DNA of 64,000 nt from assembly GCA_003510135.1 (NCBI GenBank), contig DOKY01000036.1, forward strand, positions 138,734 to 202,733, in the 5' to 3' direction. Made by a program: the position numbers and the translations under genes. This DNA comes from Pseudothermotoga sp. Lineage in GTDB: Bacteria > Thermotogota > Thermotogae > Thermotogales > DSM-5069. The notes beneath the pieces are model-generated. The model was not told the origin of the DNA. It ran no database searches and worked only from the letters and a program-made list of their open reading frames with translations. Of this stretch, positions 35,729-43,532 are shown piece by piece; the first letter of the stretch is position 1, and every line of letters starts with the position of its first letter.

Positions 35729-36835
35729 ATGTTCAGAATTTTGGTGATCAATCCGGGTTCCACTTCGACAAAGCTTGCAATATTCGAGGATGAGGAGTGT
35801 AAGGTTTCTCAGACCATCTACCATGATGCGACTGAACTTTCAAAATACGCTCACTTGTTCGATCAGTACGAATTTCGCAAGGAAGCCCTTTTGGAGTTTC
35901 TGGAAAAGTCGAATTACAGACCAGAGGATTTCTCGGCCGTGGTTGGTCGCGGAGGCTTGATCAGGCCCATCCCCTCGGGCACGTACGAGGTGGACGACAC
36001 GATGCTCGAAGAACTGAAACACGCCAAATACGGTGAACACGCTTCGAATCTTGGAGCAGTACTGGCACACGAAATCGCGAAACTCGCTGGTGTGAAGGCC
36101 TACATCGTTGATCCTGTGGTTGTCGACGAGATGTGGGACGTTGCAAGAATCTCAGGTCATCCGGAATTCGAAAGGAAGTCAATTTTTCATGCGCTGAATC
36201 AAAAGGCTGTGGCACGCCGTGCCGCGGCCGAACTTGGAAGAAGGTATGAAGAGGTAAACCTGATCGTGGCTCACATGGGTGGTGGAATATCAATTGGTGC
36301 ACACATGAAGGGCAGAGTGGTCGATGTGAACAACGCGCTCGACGGTGACGGGCCCTTCACACCGGAACGCAGTGGTACGTTGCCACTGACCCAGCTCGTA
36401 GATCTGTGCTTTAGCGGCAAATACACCAAAGAATGGATACTGAAACGCATCAAGGGTAATGGAGGACTCGTGGCGTACCTTGGTACGAACAGCGCTGTAG
36501 CTGTTCAGGAAAGAATCAGCAAAGGCGATCAACAAGCCGAGCTGGTCTACAGGGCCATGGCGTTTCAGGTCGCCAAGTGGATAGGCAGGATGGCTGCCGC
36601 ACTGAAGGGAGAAGTCGATGCCATCGTGTTGACTGGAGGAATTGCGTACGATGAGCGATACATGGTGCCGTGGCTGAAAGAGTATGTTTCTTTCATAGCG
36701 CCCGTTTTGGTGTATCCTGGTGGTGATGAGGAAAGGGCGTTGGCTTTAGGCGTTTTGAGAGTACTCAGGCAAGAGGAAAAAAGCAAGAACTACAAGGAAG
36801 AGGCAGAGAAATGGCAAAGAATAAAGTCTTCTTAG
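35729..36835 (+). CDS. buk: Butyrate (branched-chain fatty acid) kinase, second copy
   Basis: Second kinase of the same family, 368 residues, with ILVINPGSTSTKLAIFED, VAHMGGGISIGAHMKGR, DGPFTPERSGTLPLTQ and LTGGIAYDERYM. It is clearly related to the first copy but diverged throughout, so the pair is an old duplication, perhaps with different chain-length preference. GAGGTG precedes the ATG. It overlaps the P-loop gene by 25 bases. Confidence 0.93.
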   Translation: MFRILVINPGSTSTKLAIFEDEECKVSQTIYHDATELSKYAHLFDQYEFRKEALLEFLEKSNYRPEDFSAVVGRGGLIRPIPSGTYEVDDTMLEELKHAKYGEHASNLGAVLAHEIAKLAGVKAYIVDPVVVDEMWDVARISGHPEFERKSIFHALNQKAVARRAAAELGRRYEEVNLIVAHMGGGISIGAHMKGRVVDVNNALDGDGPFTPERSGTLPLTQLVDLCFSGKYTKEWILKRIKGNGGLVAYLGTNSAVAVQERISKGDQQAELVYRAMAFQVAKWIGRMAAALKGEVDAIVLTGGIAYDERYMVPWLKEYVSFIAPVLVYPGGDEERALALGVLRVLRQEEKSKNYKEEAEKWQRIKSS

Positions 36836-37461
36836 GTCTTTACGGATCTGGAAAAACCGAGATTTCGATAAATTTTGCTATGAAGAACAGGGGCGATGGT
36901 ACTCAGGTTGCCATTGCAGACGTCGATGTGACTGCGAGTTATTTCAGGGTTCGAGAATTCAAGCATATGCTCGAACAAAATGGAATCCGGGTCTTGGCAC
37001 CCGCAGAAGCTTTCATGAAGGCTGACCTTCCGTTGATCGATGCGAGCGTGATAGGTTATCTTCAAAATCCGGATTATTTGGTCGTGCTCGATGTCGGTGG
37101 CGACGAGAAGGGGAGCATTGTACTCGGGTCTTTGAAAGAATACCTTTCAGACGCGGACGTTTATTTCGTTGTGAACGTCCGAAGACCCTTCTGCGAGACT
37201 GCAGAGAAAATCTGTGGGCACATAGAGAGAATCCAGCGAGCCGCATCGATCAAGGTGAAGTATCTTGTAAACAACAGCAACCTCGCGAGCCAAACCACAG
37301 TCGACGTGGTCAAAGAGGGGGAAGAAATCGTTAAAGAGGTTTCCAAGATGATGTCGATTCCCGTCGCGTTCAACGTCGTTGCAGAACCTCTGGAGTACAA
37401 AGGTGAGTTTGAGACATTCAGAATAAAAAGGTATTTGATCGGAAAGGAGGAGCCGTCTTGA
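36811..37461 (+). CDS. P-loop NTPase associated with 2-oxoacid oxidoreductase
   Basis: 216 residues. The Walker A FLGLYGSGKTE is at residues 7-17, followed by an extended switch region VAIADVDVTASYFRVRE and Walker B-like YLVVLDVGGDEKG. The layout resembles the SIMIBI/MinD-CobQ class of ATPases, but I do not recognise a named family. Its place between buk and the ferredoxin-type subunit suggests a role in assembly or regulation of the oxidoreductase, for example cluster insertion. That role is inferred only from position. Confidence 0.75.
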   Translation: MAKNKVFLGLYGSGKTEISINFAMKNRGDGTQVAIADVDVTASYFRVREFKHMLEQNGIRVLAPAEAFMKADLPLIDASVIGYLQNPDYLVVLDVGGDEKGSIVLGSLKEYLSDADVYFVVNVRRPFCETAEKICGHIERIQRAASIKVKYLVNNSNLASQTTVDVVKEGEEIVKEVSKMMSIPVAFNVVAEPLEYKGEFETFRIKRYLIGKEEPS

Positions 37462-37697
37462 AAAAAGCTTACATCGAGATAGATGAAGAAAGGTGCAAAG
37501 GTTGTGGACTGTGCATAAACATCTGTCCACAGAAGATCATAAGGTTTTCCGAACGTTTCAACAGCAAAGGTTATCATCCCGCCGAACAGAACGATCCAGA
37601 AGGTAAGTGCAACGGTTGTGGTTTTTGTTACATGATGTGTCCGGATGTGTGTATAACTGTCTACAGACTCGCGCCCGTGAGAGGTGAAACGCAGTGA
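37458..37697 (+). CDS. 2-oxoacid:ferredoxin oxidoreductase, ferredoxin-type (delta) subunit
   Basis: 79-residue protein with two [4Fe-4S] motifs: CKGCGLCINICP and CNGCGFCYMMCP. It would pass electrons from the oxidoreductase core to ferredoxin. The start is TTG at 37458 behind AAAGGAGGAG, overlapping the P-loop gene by 4 bases. Separation into delta, alpha, beta and gamma genes resembles KorDABC/VorDABC complexes. Confidence 0.93.
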   Translation: MKKAYIEIDEERCKGCGLCINICPQKIIRFSERFNSKGYHPAEQNDPEGKCNGCGFCYMMCPDVCITVYRLAPVRGETQ

Positions 37698-38746
37698 AAA
37701 AGATCATGATGAAGGGTACCGAAGCGATCGGTGAGGCTGCCATCATAGCGGGCTGCAGGAATTTCTTTGGCTATCCCATCACTCCCCAGAACGAACTGAC
37801 GGAGTACATGGCCAGGCGCTTGCCCGAGGTAGGAGGTTGTTTCCTGCAGGCTGAGAGCGAGGTCGCGGCAGTGAACATGATCTACGGCGCGGCAAGCGTT
37901 GGAAAACGCGCGATGACTTCTACTTCTTCTCCTGGCTTCAGCCTCATGCAGGAAGGCATCTCTTACATAGCGTGTGCTCAGCTTCCCGCGGTTTTTGTAA
38001 ACGTCGTTCGCGGTGGACCAGGCCTTGGAGACATTCAACCTTCTCAAGGAGACTATTTTCAGGCGACCAAAGGTGGGGGGCACGGTGATTACAGATTGAT
38101 CGTCCTCGCACCTTCAACGGTTCAAGAGGCAGTGACCCTTACCGAACTTGCGTTCGAGCTGGCAGACAAGTACAGAAACCCCGCGCTGATACTGGCAGAT
38201 GGCTTGCTCGGTCAGATGATGGAACCGGTGGAGATCGAGGAAAAACAGGTAAGTTATGACAACAGCAGCTGGGCACTTACAGGCGCGAAAGACAGGCCGC
38301 CAAGGAAAGTGACGTCTTTCAACATAGACCCGTACGGGCTTGAAAAGATGAATCTTCAACTTCAGGAAAAGTACAGAAAGATGGAACAGGAAGAACCGAG
38401 GTGGGAGGAGTTCCAGACCGAGGACGCCGAAATACTTCTTGCCGCATACGGAACCGTGGGAAGAATATGCAAGAGTGTGGTGAAAATAGCGCGGGAGGCT
38501 GGTTTGAAAGTCGGCCTGTTCAGACCGATTACGCTGTATCCGTACCCTTACAGCCCCTTGGAAGAGCTCGCGAAACGAGTCTCGATGATCCTGACCGTCG
38601 AGATGAGCTCGGGTCAGATGCTCGAAGATGTGAAGCTCGCGGCGCTGAGACTGACCCGCATAGAGTTTTACGGCCGGATGGCCGGCGTCGTCCCAACACC
38701 TGGAGAGATCTTCGAACACTTGATGCAACTCGTTAGGAGGCGCTGA
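37694..38746 (+). CDS. 2-oxoacid:ferredoxin oxidoreductase, alpha subunit (VOR/KOR type)
   Basis: 350 residues of the KorA/VorA group, distinct from PorA. It shows FGYPITPQNELTEYMAR, QAESEVAAVNMIYGAAS, SSPGFSLMQEGISYIA and the RGGPGLGDIQPSQGDYFQA loop. The start is GTG at 37694. Sequence alone does not separate 2-oxoglutarate from branched-chain 2-oxoacid substrates; the aminotransferase and butyrate kinases in the same operon favour 2-oxoisovalerate-like substrates. Confidence 0.93.
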   Translation: MKKIMMKGTEAIGEAAIIAGCRNFFGYPITPQNELTEYMARRLPEVGGCFLQAESEVAAVNMIYGAASVGKRAMTSTSSPGFSLMQEGISYIACAQLPAVFVNVVRGGPGLGDIQPSQGDYFQATKGGGHGDYRLIVLAPSTVQEAVTLTELAFELADKYRNPALILADGLLGQMMEPVEIEEKQVSYDNSSWALTGAKDRPPRKVTSFNIDPYGLEKMNLQLQEKYRKMEQEEPRWEEFQTEDAEILLAAYGTVGRICKSVVKIAREAGLKVGLFRPITLYPYPYSPLEELAKRVSMILTVEMSSGQMLEDVKLAALRLTRIEFYGRMAGVVPTPGEIFEHLMQLVRRR

Positions 38747-38748
38747 CG

Positions 38749-39504
38749 ATGGAATACAAAGTTGCTTACAAAATGCCCGAATCTTTGAGTAAGAAACAGT
38801 TTTCTTATTGCCCGGGCTGTCACCATGGCATCGTGCACAGGCTCATCGCAGAGGTCATTGACGAGCTCGGAATAAGGGAGAAGACCATAATCATTGCCCC
38901 GGTTGGCTGCTCTGTTTTCGCTTACGAATTTTTCGAACTGGACGGCACGGTGGCCGCTCATGGAAGGGCGCTCGCTGTGGCTACAGGCATGAAAAGGGCA
39001 AGGCCTGATCTGGTGGTCTTCACCTACCAGGGAGACGGGGATCTTGCGGCCATAGGTACCGCCGAAACGATCCACGCGGCGAACCGCGGAGAGAGAGTGA
39101 CAACGATCTTCATCAACAACGCCATATACGGTATGACGGGAGGACAGATGGCGCCAACAACACTCCTTGGCATGAAGACCACGACGTCTCCTTACGGTCG
39201 AGCCGCAGAACGAGAAGGTTACCCTATACACGTTTGTGAGGTTCTGAAAGAACTGAGGGGAGTTGCTTATCTAGCACGCACGAAGGTGAACTCTCCAAAA
39301 GATGTGATCACCACGAAGAAACACATCAAAAAGGCGTTTCTCGCGCAGCTGAAAGATCTCGGATTCGGTCTGGTAGAAGTGCTCTCCACGTGTCCAACGA
39401 ACTGGGGTATGGATCCGCTCCGAGCAGGTAAGTGGATCGACGAACACATGGTGAAAGAATACCCACTGGGAGTGTTCGTCGATAAGGTCGGTGAAGAGAA
39501 ATGA
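38749..39504 (+). CDS. 2-oxoacid:ferredoxin oxidoreductase, beta subunit
   Basis: Thiamine-diphosphate subunit, 251 residues. Cluster ligands include the Cys pair of SYCPGCHHGIVH and Cys in APVGCSVFAYEF. The TPP motif runs from GDGDLAAIGTAE to INNAIYGMTGGQ, and a further Cys lies in LSTCPTNWGMDP. It begins 2 bases after alpha and overlaps gamma by 4. The short beta plus separate alpha is the KOR/VOR arrangement. Confidence 0.94.
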   Translation: MEYKVAYKMPESLSKKQFSYCPGCHHGIVHRLIAEVIDELGIREKTIIIAPVGCSVFAYEFFELDGTVAAHGRALAVATGMKRARPDLVVFTYQGDGDLAAIGTAETIHAANRGERVTTIFINNAIYGMTGGQMAPTTLLGMKTTTSPYGRAAEREGYPIHVCEVLKELRGVAYLARTKVNSPKDVITTKKHIKKAFLAQLKDLGFGLVEVLSTCPTNWGMDPLRAGKWIDEHMVKEYPLGVFVDKVGEEK

Positions 39505-40040
39505 CGTTCAGTTTCATACTGTCTGGTTTCGGTGGCCAAGGCGTCATGTTGATGGGACAGATACTGGCTCAGGCTGGAATGCAAGAAGCAAAGAACGTGA
39601 CGTGGTTTCCTTCTTACGGTCCAGAGATGCGCGGCGGCACGGCGAACTGCACGGTGGTAATAAGCGATGAACCTGTCGCATCACCGATTGTTGACAGTCC
39701 GGATGTTGTTGTTGCGATGAACATACCCTCACTCCTGAAGTTCGAACCCAGGCTCAAGAAGAACGGTTTTCTGTTTCTGAACACTTCTGTGATCGATCGA
39801 AAGGCAACTCGAAACGATATCAGAGTCATCGAGGTACCAGCAAACGAGATCGCGGACAGGATTGGAAACCTCAAGGTTGCCAACATGGTGATGCTCGGTG
39901 CGATCATTGCTGTGACGAAATGCGTGAGAAAAGATTCTGTCGTGTCTGCTTTGCAGTACAAGCTCGGTGAAAAGGGTTCCTCTCTTCTGAAACTCAACAT
40001 CGAAGCCATAGAGGCAGGCATCAAGCACGTAGGCGGATGA
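39501..40040 (+). CDS. 2-oxoacid:ferredoxin oxidoreductase, gamma subunit
   Basis: 179 residues with the gamma-subunit blocks SGFGGQGVMLMGQILAQAG, FPSYGPEMRGGTANCTVV and VVVAMNIPSLLKFEPRL. It is last in the operon; a clear terminator follows 17 bases after the stop. Together with alpha, beta and the ferredoxin subunit it completes a four-subunit enzyme that yields acyl-CoA for Ptb/Buk and reduced ferredoxin for hydrogenase. Confidence 0.94.
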   Translation: MTFSFILSGFGGQGVMLMGQILAQAGMQEAKNVTWFPSYGPEMRGGTANCTVVISDEPVASPIVDSPDVVVAMNIPSLLKFEPRLKKNGFLFLNTSVIDRKATRNDIRVIEVPANEIADRIGNLKVANMVMLGAIIAVTKCVRKDSVVSALQYKLGEKGSSLLKLNIEAIEAGIKHVGG

Positions 40041-40057
40041 GATAGACCCACCCATTG

Positions 40058-40086
40058 GCCGGGGCGAAAGCTCCGGCGTTTTTTTA
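40058..40086 (+). terminator. Rho-independent terminator of the 2-oxoacid fermentation operon
   Basis: GCCGGGGC-GAAA-GCTCCGGC forms an 8-bp stem with one G-T pair and a GNRA loop, followed after one G by a run of seven Ts. Confidence 0.92.
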
Positions 40087-40091
40087 TTTCA

Positions 40092-40109
40092 CAGTTCTCA
40101 GTTGAGAAA
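40092..40109. repeat. Left copy of an 18-bp direct repeat flanking the subtilisin unit
   Basis: CAGTTCTCAGTTGAGAAA matches 42062-42079 at 16 of 18 positions. It lies just outside the terminator of the protease gene. The core TCTCAGTTGAG is identical in both copies and partly palindromic. Confidence 0.5.
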
Positions 40110-40243
40110 ACTGCAGCGTCCATCAAATTTGTGCCTACACAGCAAGCTCAGTCCTTAAAAAAGATCCTGAAGACAGCATGTCCAAAAAAATCGCGCACTT
40201 GTGGTGGCGAGAAAAGCACCACACCTCGTCAGCAGACTTGCGC

Positions 40244-40273
40244 CAAACAAAAGGCCGGGACACCTGCCCGGCC
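40244..40273 (-). terminator. Rho-independent terminator after the subtilisin gene
   Basis: On the minus strand GGCCGGG-CAGGTGT-CCCGGCC forms a 7-bp stem followed by TTTTGTTT. It lies about 25 bases after the protease stop. The rest of 40087-40243 shows no gene. Confidence 0.85.
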
Positions 40274-40297
40274 CTTCAACATTGGTGAAGTTCCATG

Positions 40298-41857
40298 TTA
40301 AGGAACACGGATGCTATCGCAACTCTCAGTGTTCGCATCCGAATCGTAGACCCAGCTATCCTTCACCACGTTCGTTACGCAGAACGTGAACGTAGTTCCA
40401 GGCGATGGATTCCGTACGCGGGTTGAGGTGAAGGTCACTTTCCCATTGCCATCCGTTGTACCAGAGACGTCACCAGTGGTAGCTCCACTCCAGTTGCCGT
40501 ACACCGTGGCACCCTCCACGGGCTGACCATCGCTCGAGACGATGGTGACGATAGCTTCAGCTTTCACCCATGGTCCCTGGTAAACGAGAGACATCGAGAT
40601 ATCGTTCACGTGCATCGCGCCTGGCTCAGGCTCAGGTTCCGGGGAAGGTGTGATACCTGCCGCAAGATCGGCCCGCACCAGACCATATCCATAGTACGGA
40701 TCGCGGCCTGAAGGGCCCAAATCTTCAGCGGTTTCGATCAGGCGCTGGCGGACCTGGTCGTTGGACCACGTCGGATTCGCATACCACACGAGCGCAGCTG
40801 CTCCAGCTACATGTGGTGAAGCCATGGATGTTCCACTCATTTCGCCGTAGCCACCACCCAGAAGCGTGGAGCTGATTGCCGAACCGGGGGCGGCCAGTTC
40901 CACGTCTGGCCCGGTGGAAGAGTAGCTCGCTCGGCTGTCCGTCTTGGTGATCGCTGCTACTGCGATAACGGATGCGTAACGTGCAGGATAGCCAACGTTG
41001 TCACCACGTCCAGCAGGGTTTCCACTGTTTCCCGCTGCAGCCACGTGGAGTATGCCCGCCTTGTAAGCGGCATCAAACGCATCCCTCACTATTGTCCCTG
41101 GATCTTTGGAACTTCCGTAACTGTTGTTTGTGATCTGGATGCCGTTTTCTACACACCACTGCAGGGCAGCAATAACGTTAGAAAAACTGCCACTTCCATC
41201 GGCACCGAGCACCTTGAGTGCGTACAGTTTCACCTTTGGTGCTACGCCCACCACTCCGGACCCATCGCGTGCGGCAGCGATCGTTCCAGCGACGTGGGTG
41301 CCGTGTCCTTCATCGTCCATCGGGTCGTCATCGTTGTTGACGAAGTCATAGCCACCGGCATACACACCAGAGAGCTCTGGATGGGTGTAGTCGATGCCGG
41401 TATCGATTACCGCAACTTTGATCCCTTCTCCTTCATTTCCGGCGTTATGTACGTTTCCTGCCCCAATACGTTTCACACCCCACGTGCTGTCAAGCTCAGA
41501 TTCGTAATCAAGGATCTGGATCGTGACGTCTGGTTCGATTACGCTTACATGCGGATTAGACTGCAAAGCCGCGATCGCTGACTCTGGTACAGTTGCTGCG
41601 ATTGCCGGAACAATCCAGTAAGTGAATCGTACCTTCCCTCCAAACGCGCGAACCAGAGCTTGCTCAGCTGGACCGGGAAGTGAGCGGAACCTGATGAGTA
41701 CCTTTGCTTGTCCATTCACGAATTCGAATGTGCCGGAATCGCTTGTGACGAGAGATTTCGTTGCCCCATCTGAGAGGTTCGTGATATGGCTACAACCTGC
41801 GGCGATGAGAGCAAGAACAAGCAAGGCTAGCAAATACCGAATCACTTTCCTGTTCAT
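40298..41857 (-). CDS. Subtilisin-like serine protease, predicted lipoprotein
   Basis: 519 residues. A lipoprotein signal ends in LALIAAGCS, so Cys near 22 should be lipidated. An inhibitor I9-type propeptide follows (about 40-115). The S8 catalytic domain has Asp in VIDTGIDYTHPEL, His in EGHGTHVAGTIA, oxyanion Asn in AAAGNSGNP and Ser in SGTSMASPHVAG. A PSPEPEPEPG linker then leads to an Ig/Big-like domain of about 110 residues. The start at 41857 lies 5 bases after GGAGGTGG. It has its own promoter and terminator, and short direct repeats flank it. Confidence 0.94.
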   Translation of the reverse strand: MNRKVIRYLLALLVLALIAAGCSHITNLSDGATKSLVTSDSGTFEFVNGQAKVLIRFRSLPGPAEQALVRAFGGKVRFTYWIVPAIAATVPESAIAALQSNPHVSVIEPDVTIQILDYESELDSTWGVKRIGAGNVHNAGNEGEGIKVAVIDTGIDYTHPELSGVYAGGYDFVNNDDDPMDDEGHGTHVAGTIAAARDGSGVVGVAPKVKLYALKVLGADGSGSFSNVIAALQWCVENGIQITNNSYGSSKDPGTIVRDAFDAAYKAGILHVAAAGNSGNPAGRGDNVGYPARYASVIAVAAITKTDSRASYSSTGPDVELAAPGSAISSTLLGGGYGEMSGTSMASPHVAGAAALVWYANPTWSNDQVRQRLIETAEDLGPSGRDPYYGYGLVRADLAAGITPSPEPEPEPGAMHVNDISMSLVYQGPWVKAEAIVTIVSSDGQPVEGATVYGNWSGATTGDVSGTTDGNGKVTFTSTRVRNPSPGTTFTFCVTNVVKDSWVYDSDANTESCDSIRVP

Positions 41858-41966
41858 CCGAACCACCTCCGTTCTGACTTTATCAATGAGAAATATACAG
41901 TGTGAACTTCGCTAAGTTCGATGCTTTTGTTACATCTCAGGTAAAGCTCATTTTTTTACGGTTTGT

Positions 41967-41995
41967 ATTCTACTACGTTGAGTAGGACTTCTCAA
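41967..41995 (-). promoter_or_regulatory. Promoter of the subtilisin gene
   Basis: On the minus strand TTGAGA (41995-41990) and TAGAAT (41972-41967) are 17 bases apart. The leader would be about 100 bases long and contains GGTAAA/TTTACC that could pair. Confidence 0.7.
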
Positions 41996-42061
41996 AATCA
42001 ATACGCCAGGAGTGACGGTAACCGTCCAGACTCGCTGAGGATTTAAAAGCAACCTGTTCGT

Positions 42062-42079
42062 CAGCTCTCAGTTGAGGAA
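42062..42079. repeat. Right copy of an 18-bp direct repeat flanking the subtilisin unit
   Basis: CAGCTCTCAGTTGAGGAA matches 40092-40109 at 16 of 18 positions. It covers the stop codon of the DUF1175 gene (42068-42070). Confidence 0.5.
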
Positions 42080-43024
42080 GCGGAACCTGTAGAATCCCAG
42101 AAAGTTCGGATTGTCTTCTGTGGGCCACCACGTAGGATCGTAGTTCATAAGTTCTTTAAGCCTGACCAACCTGAGTTCACCTGGACCGTCTCCGATGGGA
42201 CCGGTGTGGTAAACGAGCCAGGTTTCATCCTTTGATGGAAGTTCACCTGCGTAGATCATGAGATGGTAGGGGAACTCGAAATCCTGCGGGTGAAAGAACA
42301 CTAAGATGTCCCCGGCTCGCGCTTTCTTGATGTCCTTCGTTACGAATCTCAAGCTGCATTCGACGAGGATCCTCGCCGTAGCAAAGTACGAAAAATCCTT
42401 TTCACTTTCGTACTTACCCTTGAAGATTCTGAACATTTTGTCTTTCACAAGCGGCAGGTTCGGGTAGTTGTACTTCTGAACGTCTTCGAATACGGGACCC
42501 GAGTACTTCGTAAGCCTCAGCCACCACCCGTCGTGTCTTCTGAGCGCTTCGCGAGCGCAGTAACGGACAAACCCCGAACAATCTCTTTCTTCAACATTCC
42601 AGAGCACGGGATCGTTCAACAATGAGGAGAGGGCGATCCAGACGAACCAGTTTCTGAATCTCTCACTATCCTCTCTGTCCAGTTCGAGACTGTCTGGATA
42701 ACCATCCTCGTCGCTATCAAGCGTGCTCGGCTCGATCACGATGCGCTGGACCAGTCTTCTTTTAAAGAATCCGTGGTTTTCGAAAATCAGCTCAATTACC
42801 TCGCTGGGTTTGACGCTTCTGATCAGGATGCCACCTTCGAGCCTTTCAAAGGCCCTGTTGCTCTTGATTTTCGCAGGCCTGCCCTTCACCTGTATGAACA
42901 CATCCTGAATCGAACCGAGCACGAACCTCTTTGGCTGGATCTCGACATAGAAAGACAAACAATCAACGAGATTCAATGTCAGAACGGCGCCTGTAACGAT
43001 CCACAACGAGAGGAATTTCTTCAT
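42068..43024 (-). CDS. DUF1175 (YfaT-like) predicted secreted cysteine hydrolase
   Basis: 318 residues with an N-terminal signal-like segment. The core looks like an NlpC/P60-type papain fold: Cys in EERDCSGFVRYCAREAL and His in PYHLMIYAGELP. Ahead of it is an EF-hand-like calcium loop, DSDEDGYPDSLEL. DUF1175 proteins neighbour alpha-2-macroglobulins in many bacteria, as E. coli yfaT does with yfaS, and that is the arrangement here. The start at 43024 follows GGGAGGTG and lies 62 bases inside the preceding peptidase gene. The substrate is unknown; peptidoglycan or the macroglobulin itself are possibilities. Confidence 0.82.
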   Translation of the reverse strand: MKKFLSLWIVTGAVLTLNLVDCLSFYVEIQPKRFVLGSIQDVFIQVKGRPAKIKSNRAFERLEGGILIRSVKPSEVIELIFENHGFFKRRLVQRIVIEPSTLDSDEDGYPDSLELDREDSERFRNWFVWIALSSLLNDPVLWNVEERDCSGFVRYCAREALRRHDGWWLRLTKYSGPVFEDVQKYNYPNLPLVKDKMFRIFKGKYESEKDFSYFATARILVECSLRFVTKDIKKARAGDILVFFHPQDFEFPYHLMIYAGELPSKDETWLVYHTGPIGDGPGELRLVRLKELMNYDPTWWPTEDNPNFLGFYRFRFLN

Positions 43025-43532
43025 AGCTCACCTCCCTCATGAACCGCAAAAGGTATTCTTTATGCCGGCCCGAAAGCTTCTGTGGTTTCGCGCCGGTCAA
43101 GTACAAAATCAAGCCTTCCTGCATCCAGCTGGGAAGATCGAAGTTGAGCAAGATGATATGGTGAAGAAGTTCGTGCAACAAAACATCTTCCAGCACACCC
43201 TTCGATCTCAGCACTTCAAACGGCTGGCTCACGATGATTCCTTTCGAATAGACCGCACCGATCACGTAGGTCCGGCCAGTGAGACTGTGAAAATCTTTCA
43301 GCGTTTCGCATTCGACTATCACAACGTTGAAGTCTGGTTCCACGTTAAGAAGATCGCAGATTCTGAGGAGTTCTTCAAGCCTGGTTCTCAGAAAGCTGCT
43401 GATGAAGAGCTCATCTACCCTCCAGATTCTCACCGTCCAAGCCAACGTGGAGCACAGAAGGATCAGAATGAGCGTAGAGACCCCGCTTGTACATCGAATA
43501 CACTCGCGCCGGAAGCAACTGGTAGATTCCAT
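42963..43532 (-). CDS. HELLH metallopeptidase (peptidase MA-like), secreted
   Basis: About 189 residues. The zinc motif is HELLHHIILL, and WMQEGLILYLTG supplies the third ligand Glu as in gluzincin/peptidase MA-like enzymes. A hydrophobic stretch (LILILLCSTLAWT) near residue 30 could be a signal or anchor. I start at 43532, where GGAGGG lies about 10 bases upstream. The gene then overlaps the macroglobulin gene by 122 bases and DUF1175 by 62, in different frames. A later start would remove the hydrophobic stretch. No other candidate family is evident. Confidence 0.7.
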   Translation of the reverse strand: MESTSCFRRECIRCTSGVSTLILILLCSTLAWTVRIWRVDELFISSFLRTRLEELLRICDLLNVEPDFNVVIVECETLKDFHSLTGRTYVIGAVYSKGIIVSQPFEVLRSKGVLEDVLLHELLHHIILLNFDLPSWMQEGLILYLTGAKPQKLSGRHKEYLLRFMREVSYEEIPLVVDRYRRRSDIESR

